Shown here: positions 1 through 11,944 of the stretch, in pieces
How positions within the stretch are numbered: position 1 is the stretch's first letter
How the letters are laid out: every line of letters begins with the position of its first letter
DNA from: Prosapia bicincta
Lineage: Eukaryota; Arthropoda; Insecta; Hemiptera; Cercopidae
DNA length: 64,000 nucleotides
Reading direction: 5' to 3'
Assembly: GCA_036971475.1 (NCBI GenBank)
Contig: JBAIZL010000002.1
Span: 350,039,082-350,103,081, forward strand
The notes under the pieces: model-generated
The model's database searches: none
What the model saw: only the letters and a program-made list of their open reading frames with translations
Told to the model about the DNA's origin: nothing
Program-made: the position numbers and the translations under genes

Positions 1-29
1 AGTGTGTTGGTCAGATTGTAGGTTTTGGA

Positions 30-655
30 TTATCTGTATAGTATTGATAAGTATTTTATGGGATTGTCCTGTTGTGGGTTTATATTTGGGTATTTACGTT
101 TATTTTTTAGGCGGTTGTATATTTTTTCAATCATTGTTTGGTTGTATTCGTTAGTTTCTGCTATATATTTAATGGTGTTTATCTCTTGATAGTGTTCATC
201 TTTGTCTAACGGTGTTTCAAGCAGGCGATATACCATGGTGTTGTAAGCGGCTAGTTTAGGTTGGTGTGGGTGGTTTGAGGAGCTGTGAATTGTTGTATTG
301 GTGCTAGTGGGTTGTAAGATCTAGGAAGTTGAGAGAGTTTTGTTGTTCTGTTTTGATGGTGTATGTTAGTTTTGGGTGTATGGAATTAAGATGTTCTAGA
401 AATATGTGTGCTTGGCTTGTGTTACCTTTATATAATGTTATGATAACATTGATGTATCTGTACCAGTAGATTGTGTTATATGAGTATTTATTGTTGTGTA
501 AAATGTGGTTTTGTTCAATATGGTGTATGAATATTTCTGCTAAGATGCTATCTATGGGGGGCCCTTTTTGGTTGTTGAATGTTTTATTGTAGGTGAAGTG
601 ATTTTCAGATGTGATTAATTTTGTAAGGTGGATGATTTCATCAATGTGTAAATAT
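30..655 (-). mobile_element. Penelope-like element reverse transcriptase fragment (degenerate)
   Basis: Two minus-strand reading frames (about 304-650 and 30-236) resemble consecutive parts of a Penelope-like element reverse transcriptase. The first has a segment matching the conserved G-P-x-x-S-x-L-A-x-I-F block, then W-Y-R-Y where the family normally has Y-V-D-D. Here the catalytic pair is replaced (YINV), so the enzyme is dead. The run ending SLNFLDLT is also family-typical. The second frame (starting MVYRLLETPLDK) matches the region downstream of the palm. A frame break separates the two. No GIY-YIG endonuclease is visible because the fragment runs off the window edge. Family assignment is from remembered motifs. 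Confidence 0.6.
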
Positions 656-666
656 ACCACAGAATT

Positions 667-915
667 CCACTTTAGTCTCTTTCGATATATCAAAACTATA
701 CACAAACATCCCGATTAAAGAAACCATCAACATCCTCAAAAACATGCTTATAGACACAAATACGCCTCATACACACATTGACGTAATTATCCTCCTTACA
801 AAATTATTCACATCTCAAAATTACTTCACCTACAATGACACATTCTACAACCAAAGAATTGCCTACGTATGGGATCCCTCATAGCTAGCATCTTAGCAGA
901 AATATTCAACTATGG
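667..915 (+). mobile_element. Second Penelope-like RT fragment, opposite orientation
   Basis: On the plus strand, from about 677, a frame reads FDISKLYTNIPIKETI, the classic Penelope-like motif just upstream of the palm, and continues through LLTKLFTSQNYFTYND. A stop or frame break follows near 880, then an out-of-frame MGSLIASILAEIF. The same protein region is encoded on the other strand at about 560-650. The two fragments are therefore partial copies of related elements placed head to head. It is truncated at about 915 before the catalytic YxDD. Confidence 0.6.
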
Positions 916-3900
916 AGATTGGCTGTAGCACTCTTAGTCTTTTATGGTTTACTATATAGAATTTATTCCTACATAATTTTAAAAGCACAATTATAATGTT
1001 ATGTAGCCAACTATGAAAGTGTTTCATTTACCTTCTGGGATTCAGTCACCACTTAAATTTTGGGTTTTAGAAGCAAGAAATTATGACTTTATAACGAAAA
1101 AGGACTTAATAAAAAACCTTCTGAAATCTGGAATTCATTGTTCATGAACAAAAATCACATTGGCAATAAACAAATAAATATATATTTGTTTGAAATAAGT
1201 TACATATTTAATTGAATTCCTTTTTTTTAGGAATAAGCAATTCTATTATTTTATTAATTGCTACTACAGAATAAATTTGTTGATGTTATTAAAATCTCTT
1301 AGTAGTATTATTAGTATATTAAAAATAATAAAATTCAAGTATGATAGGGGTTTATTAAGTATTTCATTATTATAAAATATATTTGTAAAACAATAATTAA
1401 ATAGGCTTTGTTTGATATTTTACCTACTTCATAATTTTCAGTTTACAAATAAAAATAGAAATAACTGATGTAAAAAATAATATTTATTCTTCAAAGTACT
1501 AAAAAATTTAATATACAGTTAAAACCTACACTTCCTCTTTTGCTCATATGAATTTTCCACTCCCCCAAATACAGGAAATGGTTTCTAGATTTTAGTACAT
1601 GCGATACAGAGTGAACTGGTTAAAGGCAGGGAGGGCAATATTAGTCTGATAACCAAATACCAGAAAGTCTTTTCTCTCTCATTACTAATACCAGCCTCTT
1701 GGTATTACTTTTTAGTTACATATTAACTAAAACAAGTAGTGTAGAAAGTTTTGCCCTTCTTAAATGACTGGATGTGAAAACGTTGTTACATAGGGAGAGG
1801 GATTCGTTTAATAATTAGTAAACAGTTTAGGTTTAAATTTTCATGTAAAAAAACTTTACAAAAGAATAGTTTAGAAATCAATGTAATTTATTATTATATT
1901 TTATATTTATAATGTAGAATTTCATTTCAGCATTTCCATCAGTTAGTTGAGTGGAATTTTAGATATAATTCGTAATTTGACTTCATGACTAGAAATACAA
2001 ATAAAACCACAGTTTTTAATAGGCTACTCAGATCCCATCAATACTTTATTAGTAATAGCAAAGCAGACAATTGAAGATTGGTGAAAGGAAAGCAAGTAGA
2101 GGTGGTGTGAAAAAAGAAATCAACTTAAGACTAGTTGAAGAAGGTTTGTACATTCAGTTAAGTTTTTCTACTACTACTGAAAGGTTTCATACTATTACAT
2201 ACAAGTGTAGAGAATCTTTGAAATATATATTGCCTATATTAATATTCATAATAGGTATTTATTAATCAAGTAATTACTCGGTGGTTCATTGGGAAGGACT
2301 TCAATCATTTCATAATACGTCCAGCTAATCTAACACCTCTCCTCTTATAGCCTATGAATGAGGACCTCCAATACACTTAGAATTAAATTTACATTCATGT
2401 GAGTTAAACCCACTAAATACCCATATACTCTTGTCCACTATAATATAAATGTTTTATTAAAATAAATCTCAAGTACTGAATTCATGACATCTCAATAATG
2501 TTTTATTGGGATGTGAAATCATAACACAGTTGTTAGAATGTTGGACTTCATGTGTCATACTACTCATGTGGATTGTCATGCGGTCAATGTGATACTTGTT
2601 GCAATTCAATAGGCCCTCCTGGCCAATAACTGAAGCTTAAGTCCGATATACTATACACAGATCAGAGGCAAACCTACAAAGACTATAAAAATGTGCAGCT
2701 AGGCAGTTATGTTAGTAATCAGGTAGAAGTTTGTAACTCTTGTCCTCATGTTCACATGGAGGTTTGTATGAATTTTTCACACTCTCATGTATTAGTAGAC
2801 CTATTATTTCTTTTTCATTAGGGTTTATTACACTAATACGCCTTTACCTGTCCATATTACCAATAATGCCAGTTTAGGTATCTATGTCTGATGTTTATTA
2901 ATTTCATTTCCCTGCATTTTTATTTGTTTAAATTTACTTACAAACCAAGTTTGTAGCCTAATTAAATATGTAGTAACTTAAATTTAACAATCATAATAAC
3001 TGTTATTAAGAGTAATTTATCCGATATTGGACTTAAACAGATAGTTTCATTAACCCCTTGAGTTTCCGTGTAAGCATATATCGTCGATAAATAGTCGAAA
3101 GAAGTGTCCATTAGGAGGGATATATTGTGCTAAAGTGCCCAGATTGTGATATATCGTCAACATCATTTCATTGTTGTCATTTTACACCTCAATCCCTAAA
3201 GTTGTGGGATAGCATTTTCCGAAAGTAGGAAGAATGAGCAAATATGGTTTGTTTTGGGTGTTTAAAAAGATTTGGTTAGTTGTAAATCTAGGAACTAAGA
3301 TATGAAGTAGCAGGAGTCTTACCTCTGTCTCACATGGTTGAACAGCTGTGTGAAACGTGTGTGCTTAAAAATAATAGTAAGTGGTGATTTCTTTGCCAAA
3401 TGATACTAAAAGTAGTAGTTTAAAATACCTCAAGATGTACAACACGAAATCTGCAAATAAAATTTTTATTTTTATAAATATACATTTCTAAATCTTGTTA
3501 TGTGTTCAGAAGATATTGTAACATTATTTTACGTATTGTTTCATATAAAAACAGCTTCAGATAACAAAAGGAGATACTAATTTGAAAATATAAAATAAAA
3601 TTTTAACAAATTGAAAATTATAAAATAAAGGTCTTGGCTGAGACAGATATATATATTCAAACATCTGATTGTGCTAAATGCGCAGCAACGGTGCGCGGAA
3701 GTTAAAAAGCTCGCGTGGTTGCTTCAAGTAATCCTCTTTCCTTGGCGAAATGTGAACCTATAAAGACGTATAAAGATCCGAAGAACAAGGGATGTTTTTA
3801 TTTTAAAATGTAAAAATTTTAAAAGGTTATTTGAAATTTATATTTTTTGTTAGAAGAAATGTTGCTATTTCAAGATACAACATCGGGGAGATTACAAATC

Positions 3901-4086
3901 CCAAGCATCGCCAATACAACATGCTGAATGGCGAGATCTGATCCGGAGTAACGTTGTTCTACACCTTTTGTTACAACACAGCTAAGTCATAATTTTAAGA
4001 CCTAACGTGATGAAAAAGGAAAAATTTAACTTTTAAACTTTAACCGGTCACGGTATAATAGTGCTAGTTTTTATTTTTAAAATATG
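916..4086. other. AT-rich intergenic DNA, no gene seen
   Basis: No convincing coding region. The only open frame (2071-2265, 64 residues) has no recognisable motif and uninformative composition. A slightly more GC-rich patch lies at about 3660-4000, but all frames there are short. One copy of a short interspersed repeat lies at 3345-3443 (listed separately). A stretch at 3051-3200 has two similar ATATATCGTC words about 90 bp apart, of unknown meaning. Confidence 0.6.
3345..3443 (+). repeat. Short interspersed repeat, copy A
   Basis: This roughly 100-bp stretch shares an ordered series of words with 19372-19450, 41888-42005 and 42822-42970: a GAAACGYGTSTGCT-like start, then TAAGTRGTG, TTTGCCAA, TACYAAAAGTAGTA and CCTCAAGATGTA. 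Spacing between the words is conserved. No coding or tRNA-like promoter is seen, so a MITE or SINE fragment is possible but the class is unknown. Confidence 0.5.
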
Positions 4087-4091
4087 GGAAG

Positions 4092-4492
4092 TGTTACGTA
4101 TTTAAAATTAATATAGACTCATTTCTTTTATTTTAAACCCGCCGCCAAAGTCAGACAAAGCTCAACCGTGATAAGATTGGTTCTGCAGTTTGAACCGACA
4201 GAGCAAGTTAGACCTTTCGGGAGTGTAGACAGGTCTACCCCTACGTTCTAGTACACTATTATACTTTTCAATCTCCGTATCTTAGGTACTAGAATTCGTA
4301 AATGTAACTATTTTATTAATGTTTATACCGAATGTGATCAGTGCGTGGAATACGAACAAGTTTTTCTGGCCAGAAATCGCTTATTTAATACGCGAGTGTG
4401 ATAAGTGTGTATCCACGGTGCACGTAAGTACAAACTATTAGTTTATATAATTATAATAATTATTGGTCCTCCGAAAGTATTGTTACCAAACA
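4092..4492 (+). repeat. BEL-1 LTR 1 (5' LTR)
   Basis: 401-bp LTR, TGTTACG...CAAACA. By eye it differs from the middle LTR at about six positions (for example C/T near 4118 and A/C near 4166). The end is fixed by the primer-binding-like sequence that follows directly and by the GGAAG duplication in front. Confidence 0.93.
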
Positions 4493-4496
4493 AATT

Positions 4497-4514
4497 TGGT
4501 TCAGCCGGGCCGGA
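4497..4514 (+). other. Primer-binding-site-like sequence of BEL-1 copy 1
   Basis: Four bases after the LTR lies TGGTTCAGCCGGGCCGGA. The other two BEL families in the window carry related words in the same place (TGGTCCTACGGGCCGAA at 23949, TGGTCCTTCGGGCCGGA at 57497). These are close to the complement of a tRNA-Tyr 3' end as I remember it. The assignment to tRNA-Tyr is inference and is weakest for this family. Confidence 0.45.
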
Positions 4515-4917
4515 TCTTAAGCCTTAAGACCTATATAAAAAAAAAAAAAAAAATACATTCATTATATGTGTTCATTCTATGATTTCTACAAGTTTTTTCA
4601 AACTTTGTATGTGCATGCAAACACTGGAAAACTAGCTTCATGTCGCAGTATATGAAACAGCTGATCCTCTCTCATCTTTGTTTGGCTTTGGCGTGCATTA
4701 ATATGTTGGTTTAAATTGATTGTAAAAGTTTATGAAAAGTGATTTCAGTTGTTTATAGAAGGTTATCTCATTGAGCCTACGTCGATTTGTTGTTTACTTA
4801 GGTTTATTTATTTCTCCGTTAAACATATACGCTCATAGGCCTAATCTCTTTAAAACATTTTGTAATTTAAAAATTAAAGCAGTTATCTCATCTTCTACTT
4901 AAAACTATTTTTTAATC

Positions 4918-5995
4918 ATGGCAAAATCTTTGGCAGTTATTAAATCAAAGAAAGACAATATATTTAGTCAAATTCAAGAGATTTTTGATCTAACAAAAAA
5001 AAAACATCTGATAAGTCAATTCTGCAAAAATTGTTGGTGCGCGCTAAATCTATAAATAGGCTTCGTGAAGAATTTTCTGATATTTTAGACATTTATCATG
5101 AACTAGAAATACAGGCTAACCCGAATTTTCAACCCAACTACGCTCCTCTTAACAGCATCAACGAGTTAGTCGATTATATTAATTCTACCGTATATTCGAT
5201 AGAAAGTAAGATGTCATCAACAAGGCCTAAATGTGAAATAGTTACTCCTCAGTTACATATACGACTGCTTAAGCTTGAACTCAAGCATTTCGATGGTGAA
5301 TTTCTCGAATGGATGTTATTCATTATTATATTTAACGCTAGCATTCATGAAAATGCATCGTTACCAGCAGTTTCTAAACTTCAATATTTATTGAGCGTTA
5401 TCTCAGGAGAACCGCTAAATTTAATTAAATCTCTCCCTATTTCTGACGCTAACTATAAAGAGAGAGTTGACTCCACTACAATACCTGATGCAGCGGAAAT
5501 TATTATGTTTTTAAGTAAAGAATGTAATGAAGTTGAAGATGCCAATCTTCATTCTCCTTTCACCTCGAAACCCTCCTCGTCTGGGTCACGCACCCCCTCT
5601 GGTTCCCAAAATAAATACTTTAAACAAAAAGTATCACTGATGTCCTACAATTATGGAGAAGGCTCCTCCATTAAAGTTAAACCTCATCCATGCTTTATAT
5701 GCAATAAAATTGACCATAAGGTATATTCGTGTCCGGACTTCAAGAGTCAGGACGCCAAATCCCGTCTCAAAATTTTAAAGGAAAAGGGGCGTTGTAACTC
5801 ATGCTTAGGTACTCACCATCCTTAGGACTGTAGGTCAAAGTTTAGTTGCTATAAATGCCACAAAAATCATCATACATTATTACATTTTGAAAATTACTCT
5901 ACGCTGCAACGGACCACACCTCAAACTTCGCGTCAAGACTCTTCGACACTTCAACAGGAAATAACCCCTTCTCTAATCACTATGACCTGGGCAGA
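4918..5995 (+). pseudogene. gag: BEL-1 copy 1 gag (broken)
   Basis: The Gag start is the ATG at 4918 (MAKSL...), matching the intact start in copy 2. An A-run at about 4995-5004 has ten A where copy 2 has eight, which shifts the frame. The readable remainder (5031-5825) includes the KLELKHFDGEFLEW segment typical of DUF1759 Gag and a first zinc knuckle (CFICNKIDHKVYSC). An amber TAG at 5823-5825 falls inside the second knuckle region. Beyond it the frame continues (DCRSKFSCYKCHKNHHTLLHF) to a TAA near 5998. Gag normally packages the element RNA in cytoplasmic particles. This copy cannot make a full product. Confidence 0.88.
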
Positions 5996-6000
5996 ATAAG

Positions 6001-9000
6001 TCTCAAATCTCTAATACTGTTCTCTTAGGCGCTCTACTTGTTAAGCTTACCTCGTCTAACGGTATTACTCATGTATTTCGTGCTCTTGTTGACTCTGGCA
6101 GTCAATCTTGTTTTCTCACCGAGCGTGCTGCTCAATTATTGTGTGCTCCTCGTACTAAGACCACTCATAGTGTGGTAGGATTGTCTCAGATACCCTTACG
6201 CTCGAAAGGTCTCACCTCAGTAGCTGTTGAAACTCTTGGGGGCAAGGTTATTTCAATTAATGAAAGATTTTTAATATTGGAAAATATTTGTGTTAACCTA
6301 CCAAGCACACAAGTAGACTCTGAAGTTCTTTCCAAGGTTTGTCCTTATGTTTTAGCAGACCCTACGTTTCACTTGCCAGGAGGCATAGACGTTCTTCTTG
6401 GTGGTGGTTTATTTCCACTCATACTTACTCAAGAAGCTTATAACATCGGACCTGGTTTACCCAGGCTAATAGGCACACACTTTGGCTTTTTAGTAATGGG
6501 TAACGCACCGTGTCTATCTGGCAGTGAACTTCATAGTAACTCAAGCTCTCAATTATCAACTACACTTCTAGTTGTCAACGACATTGACCTTCACGACTCA
6601 CTACAAAGGTTTTGGCAACAGGAAGAACCCCCTGCGGTGTCTAAGCTTTCTGAAGAGGATACATTATGTGAAGATCACTTTTTCGCCACTCATACTCGGG
6701 ACCAATCTGGCCGATATTGCGTCCGACTACCATTCAAGACTGAACATCCTCCTCTGGGTCAATCTCGTTTAAATGCAGAAAAAAGACTGCACTCTCTAGA
6801 TAAGAAATTTAGTGCTCAACCTCAATTTAAATCCCTATATACTGATTTTATGACTGACTACTTAGCCTCTGGTCACATGATATACGCTCATAATACTGAT
6901 CTAACTGTACCTCATCACTTCCTTCCTCACCATGGTGTTTTAAGTTAGTCTAGCAGCACAACTCGTTTACGTACTGTATTTGATGCTAGTTCTGAAACCT
7001 CTAATGGTATTTCTCTTAATAATATTTTATTAACAGGCAAAAAGATGCAAACTAATATTTGTGATTTATTACTAAATTTTCGGATTCATAACGTTGTTTT
7101 TTCTTGTGACATTCGTCAAATGTATAGACAGGTAAAAATGCACCCTGATGACCCGTGCTATCAGATGATCTTATGGCGTGAAAGCCCAGATCAGCCCTCT
7201 TTAATCTACAAGCTCACGACAGTGACTTACGGAGTGATTTGTTCACCGTATCTTGCCATTAAAACCTTACATCAGCTCGCTGCAGACGAAGGTGACTCCT
7301 ATCCTGAAGTTGCTAATATTCTACGCACGCAGACGTTCGTAGATGACATCATCTCTGGAGCTGACTCTGAAGAAAAGGCTTTGAGCCTCCGTATGCAACT
7401 CATTTCGCTCCTGGCTCGCGGAGGCTTTGAACTACGCAAATGGATATCTAACTCCAGTCAACTGCTGCAAGATCTTCCTGATGCTCATTTAGAGACCCCT
7501 GTATTCCTTCAAGGCAGTAAACAACCACATTTCACTATATTAGGTCTTCACTGGTCACCCTCTACCGATACGTTTACCTATAATTTGAATTTTCCTCACA
7601 ATTCCAGGACTAAACGTCAAATTCTCGGTATCATTGCCCAGATTTACGACCCTTGTGGCTTTCTCTCACCCATTGTCATGTGGGCCAAACGTTTTATGCA
7701 ACTACACTGGATCAAAGGATTGAACTGGGATGAACCACTTCCATCTGAACAATTGAAATTATGGCAAACCTTTACAGACTCGGCTAATACTCTACGAGAA
7801 ATTGTAATTCCTCGTGCATTACGAATAACACACTCGAGAAACTTTGAGTTACACGGTTTCTCAGATGCTTCTGAGAACGGTTATGCCGCCGTCGTTTATT
7901 TGAGATGCCAACTTAGCGACGACTCTGTGTTAATTCGGCAAGTAATATCGAAGACTCGGGTAGCCCTCTCTGAAAAGGCTCACGGTTCCTTGATTAGAGC
8001 TAAGTGCAGCTCATTTACTCGCCCAACTAGTGGGATATGTTACCTCTCTTTTTGAAAAAAGGGTGGAATTTTCTTCTGTATTTCTATGGTGTTATTCGAC
8101 AGTAACACTGACATGGTTACAAACACCTCTTCATCGATTGAAGACGTTTGTCGCCAACCGGATAGCCCAGGTACAACAATTAGTGCCTCCTCATTACCGG
8201 AGACACGTAGCGAGTGAAGATAAACCTGCTGATTGCGCGTCGCGTGGGTTACTTCCTAAAGATTTACCACAGCACTCATTATGGTGGTACCGCCCCCTTT
8301 TGGCTACAAAAATCTAATGATAACTGGCCTGTATCTCATTTTATGCCTACAAAACTTACTGACACAGGAGAAGAGAAACCCATTTCACCTATATCTCTCA
8401 TATCAACTGCTCCTCATGAATGGGAGCTCCTCACTCAGTTTTCTCACTTTAGTCGACTCCAGCGTGTGATGGCTTATATTTTGCGATTTACTCATAACGC
8501 TCGTCATTCAAGAAAGCTCGATGGTCCTCTCAACACTCTGGAAATGAGGGTGTCAAGACTGGCAATTTTCAAGATGGTTCAAGAATCAGCGTTCAGAGAC
8601 TGCATCGTTGCCATGAAGAAGGATCCAACTACACCTGCCTCGTCACAACTCCGACAACTCGTCTCTCCTTTTCTCGGCAAGGATGATATCCTACGAGTGG
8701 GAGGACGTCTCAACGCTTTAAAATTTCCTACGGATGTGCAACATTCTGTGATTTTGCCAACGACATCATGTCGTCAACATTCTTATTGATTTTTATCATC
8801 GAATATACTTACACTCGGGCGCTCAATTGACTCAATCACTTCTTACACAGGATGTGTGGATACTCTCGGCCCGAAGTGTAATACGCTCTCGCATTTTTCA
8901 ATGTGTTGTATGTTTTCGACACAAGCCTCACAATAAATCTCCGCTCATGGGTGATTTACCAAAAGCAAGATTAACTCCTTCTCGTCCGTTTCTAAACACC

Positions 9001-9890
9001 GGCATTGACTACAGAGGTCCTTTTAACATCATAATGCACAATTTGCGCTCGATTCGCTTAATCAAAGCATATATTTGTATCTTTGTTTGCCTTGTGACAA
9101 AGGCTGTACACATTGAAATTGTATCAAACCTGTCGACAGAAGGGTTTATTGCCGCTCTCATCCGATTTGTGTCTAGACGCGGTCTTTGCACAAATTATTA
9201 TTCTGACTGTGGAACGAATTTCGTTGGAGCGAATAATGCTTTACAAAATCTCATCATCTCTTCAGGCCGAACTCCTTTTGCTAAATTCTCATCACAACAC
9301 AATATCAACTTTCATTTCAACCCGCCTGCAGCTCCTCATCAAGGTGGTCTTTGGGAAGCAGCAATCAAGAGTGCAAAACATCACCTCCGACGTGTCATCG
9401 GTGAACATATTTTAACTCTATGTGAATTTTCCACTCTCACAACTCAAGTAGAGGCTATTTTGAATTCGAGACCGCTCACACCTCTGTCAAACGACGCCTC
9501 AGACCTCAATGCACTAACCCCGGGTCACTTCTTAATAGGATCTTCTTTGGTTTCAGTTCCAGAAGAGGATCTTTTCAACGTTTCTGCCAACCGACTCAAG
9601 CACTGGCAGCTAATTAAGGCCTTTCACCAGCGTATTTGGAAGAGATGGCATCTAGAATATATCCATACTCTTCAGCAACGGGGGAAGTGGAACGTGCCAA
9701 CTGTCAAACTGCGCGTCGGCGACCTCGTGTTAGTGCATCAACCTGCACCACCTCTCGCATGGCCTCTGGCTAGGTTAAGTAGGTTTCTCCAGGAAAGGAT
9801 GGTGTAGTAAGAGTGGTTCATTTGAAGACAAAGCAGGGAACCTTGACAAAACCTGCTCACAAGGATTTCCTTCTACCTCTACGCTCATAA
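6001..9890 (+). pseudogene. pol: BEL-1 copy 1 pol (protease-RT-RNaseH-integrase, multiple lesions)
   Basis: Order of parts: aspartic protease with ALVDSGSQSC (about 6085-6115); a DUF1758-like segment; RT with CDIRQMYRQ and catalytic FVDD (about 7336-7350); RNase H-like HGFSDASENGY (about 7852); zinc-binding and integrase core with TGIDYRGPF, YSDCGTNF and GGLWEAAIKS supplying the D, D and E; and a DUF5641-like tail ending at TAA 9888-9890. Lesions: TAG at 6946-6948 (unique to this copy; copy 2 has sense codons), a TGA plus frame change near 8000, and frame changes near 8305, 8765 and 9778. All but the TAG are also in copy 2. Length and order match a complete BEL pol. Confidence 0.9.
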
Positions 9891-10002
9891 TGAACTTGCG
9901 CCTTAGTGCGCTCAATTTTTGTAAAAGAGATATTTTTATTTTCCTTTATGAACCTTTTTATTTTTATAATCTCTCAAAATATTATATTTGTGTTAGTTCT
10001 CT

Positions 10003-10034
10003 TTGAATCCTAGAAGGATTCAAGGCCCCCGGTA
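10003..10034 (+). other. Hairpin and polypurine-tract region before BEL-1 middle LTR
   Basis: A perfect 9-bp stem (TTGAATCCT / AGGATTCAA) with a 3-nt loop spans 10003-10023 and is followed by GGCCCCCGGTA up to the LTR start. The same arrangement recurs at 15943-15974 and, in a different BEL family, at 11011+30000 (41011-41042). The position is that of the plus-strand priming site. Confidence 0.6.
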
Positions 10035-10435
10035 TGTTACGTATTTAAAATTAATATAGACTTATTTCTTTTATTTTAAACCCGCCGCCAAAGTCAGACA
10101 AAGCTCACCCGTGATAAGATTGGTTCTGCAGTTTGAACCGACAGAGCAAGTTAGACCTTTCGGGAGTGTAGACAGGTCTACCCCTATTTTCTAGTACACT
10201 ATTATACTTTTCAATCTCCGTATCTTAGGTACTAGAATACGTGAATGTAACTATTTTATTAATGTTTATACCGAATGTGATCAGTGCGTGGAATACGAAC
10301 AAGTTTTTCTGGCCAGAAATCGCTTATTTAATACGCGAGTGTGATAAGTGTGTATCCACGGTGCACGTAAGTACAAACTATTAGTTTATATAATTATAAT
10401 AATTATTGGTCCTCCGAAAGTATTGTTACCAAACA
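10035..10435 (+). repeat. BEL-1 LTR 2 (shared middle LTR)
   Basis: 401 bp, same ends as LTR 1. It serves as 3' LTR of copy 1 and 5' LTR of copy 2. No target duplication flanks it. A primer-binding-like TGG word starts at 10440. Confidence 0.93.
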
Positions 10436-10858
10436 AATTTGGTCCAGCCGGGCCGGATCTTAAGCCTTAAGACCTATATAAAAAAAAAAAAAAATACATT
10501 CATTATATGTGTTCATTCTACGATTTCTACAAGTTTTTTCAAACTTTGTATGTGCATGCAAACACTGGAAAACTAGTTTCATGTCGCAGTATATGAAACA
10601 GCTGATCCTCTCTCATCTTTGTTTGGCTTTGGCGTGCATTAATATGTTGGTTTAAATTGATTGTAAAAGTTTATGAAAAGTGATTTCAGTTGTTTATAGA
10701 AGGTTATCTCATTGAGCCTACGTCGATTTGTTGTTTACTTAGGCTTATTTATTTCTCCGTTAAACATATACGCTCATAGGCCTAATCTCTTTAAAACATT
10801 TTGTAATTTAAAAATTAATGCAGTTATCTCATCTTCTACTTAAAACTATCTTTTAATC

Positions 10859-11944
10859 ATGGCAAAATCTTTGTCAGTTATTAAATCAAAGAAAGACAAT
10901 ATATTTAGTCAAATTCGAGAGATTTTTGATCTAACAAAAAAAACATCTGATAAGTCAATTCTGCAAAAATTGTTGGTGCGCGCTAAATCTATAAATAGGC
11001 TTCGTGAAGAATTTTCTGATATTTTAGACATTTATCATGAACTAGAAATACAGGCTAACCCGAATTTTCAACCCAACTACGCTCCTCTTAACAGCATCAA
11101 CGAGTTAGTCGATTATGTTAATTCTACCGTATATTCGATAGAAAGTAAGATGTCATCAACAAGGCCTAAATGTGAAATAGTTACTAATCAGTTACATATA
11201 CGACTGCTTAAGCTTGAACTCAAGCATTTCGATGGTGAATTTCTCGAATGGATGTCATTCATTATTATATTTAACGCTAGCATTCATGAAAATGCATCGT
11301 TACCAGCAGTTTCTAAACTTCAATATTTATTGAGCGTTATCTCAGGAGAACCGCTAAATTTAATTAAATCTCTCCCTATTTCTGACGCTAACTATAAAGA
11401 GAGAGTTGACTCCACTACAATACCTGATGCAGCGGAAATTATTATGTTTTTAAGTAAAGAATGTAATGAAGTTGAAGATGCCAATCTTCATTCTCCTTTC
11501 ACCTCGAAACCCTCCTCGTCTGGATCACGCACCCCCTCTGGTTCCCAAAATAAATACTTTAAACAAAAAGTATCACTGATGTCCTACAATTATGGAGAAG
11601 GCTCCTCCATTAAAGTTAAACCTCATCCATGCTTTATATGCAATAAAATTGACCATAAGGTATATTCGTGTCCGGACTTCAAGAGTCAGGACGCCAATTC
11701 CCGTCTCAAAATTGTAAAGGAAAAGGGGCGTTGTAACTCATGCTTAGGTACTCACCATCTTTAGGACTGTAGGTCAAAGTTTAGTTGCTATAAATGCCAC
11801 AAAAATCATCATACATTATTACATTTTGAAAATTACTCTACGCTGCAACGGACCACACCTCAAACTTCGCGTCAAGACTCTTCGACACTTCAACAGGAAA
11901 TAACCCCTTCTCTAATCACTATGACCTGGGCAGAATACGTCTCA
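10859..11944 (+). pseudogene. gag: BEL-1 copy 2 gag (amber stop in zinc-knuckle region)
   Basis: Open from ATG 10859 to TAG 11762-11764 (301 codons), then continuing in the same frame past the stop through a further Cys/His motif to about 11940. N-terminal region: basic, helix-like DUF1759-type sequence; centre: KLELKHFDGEFLEW; C-terminal: CFICNKIDHKVYSC then CNSCLGTHH-stop. The related BEL-2 gag (25800-25920) has a sense codon at this place, so the amber is a lesion or a programmed readthrough site. After about 11936 the protease lies in another frame. Codon 8-A run near 10935 is intact here, unlike copy 1. Confidence 0.88.

Noticed and set aside
2071..2265. 64-codon open frame in plus orientation
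   Set aside because: No motif, surrounded by AT-rich DNA, and ends in a low-complexity hydrophobic run; chance frame.
3051..3215. TTAACCCCTTGAG start and paired ATATATCGTC words suggesting a piggyBac-type MITE
   Set aside because: No matching inverted end next to a second TTAA could be found.
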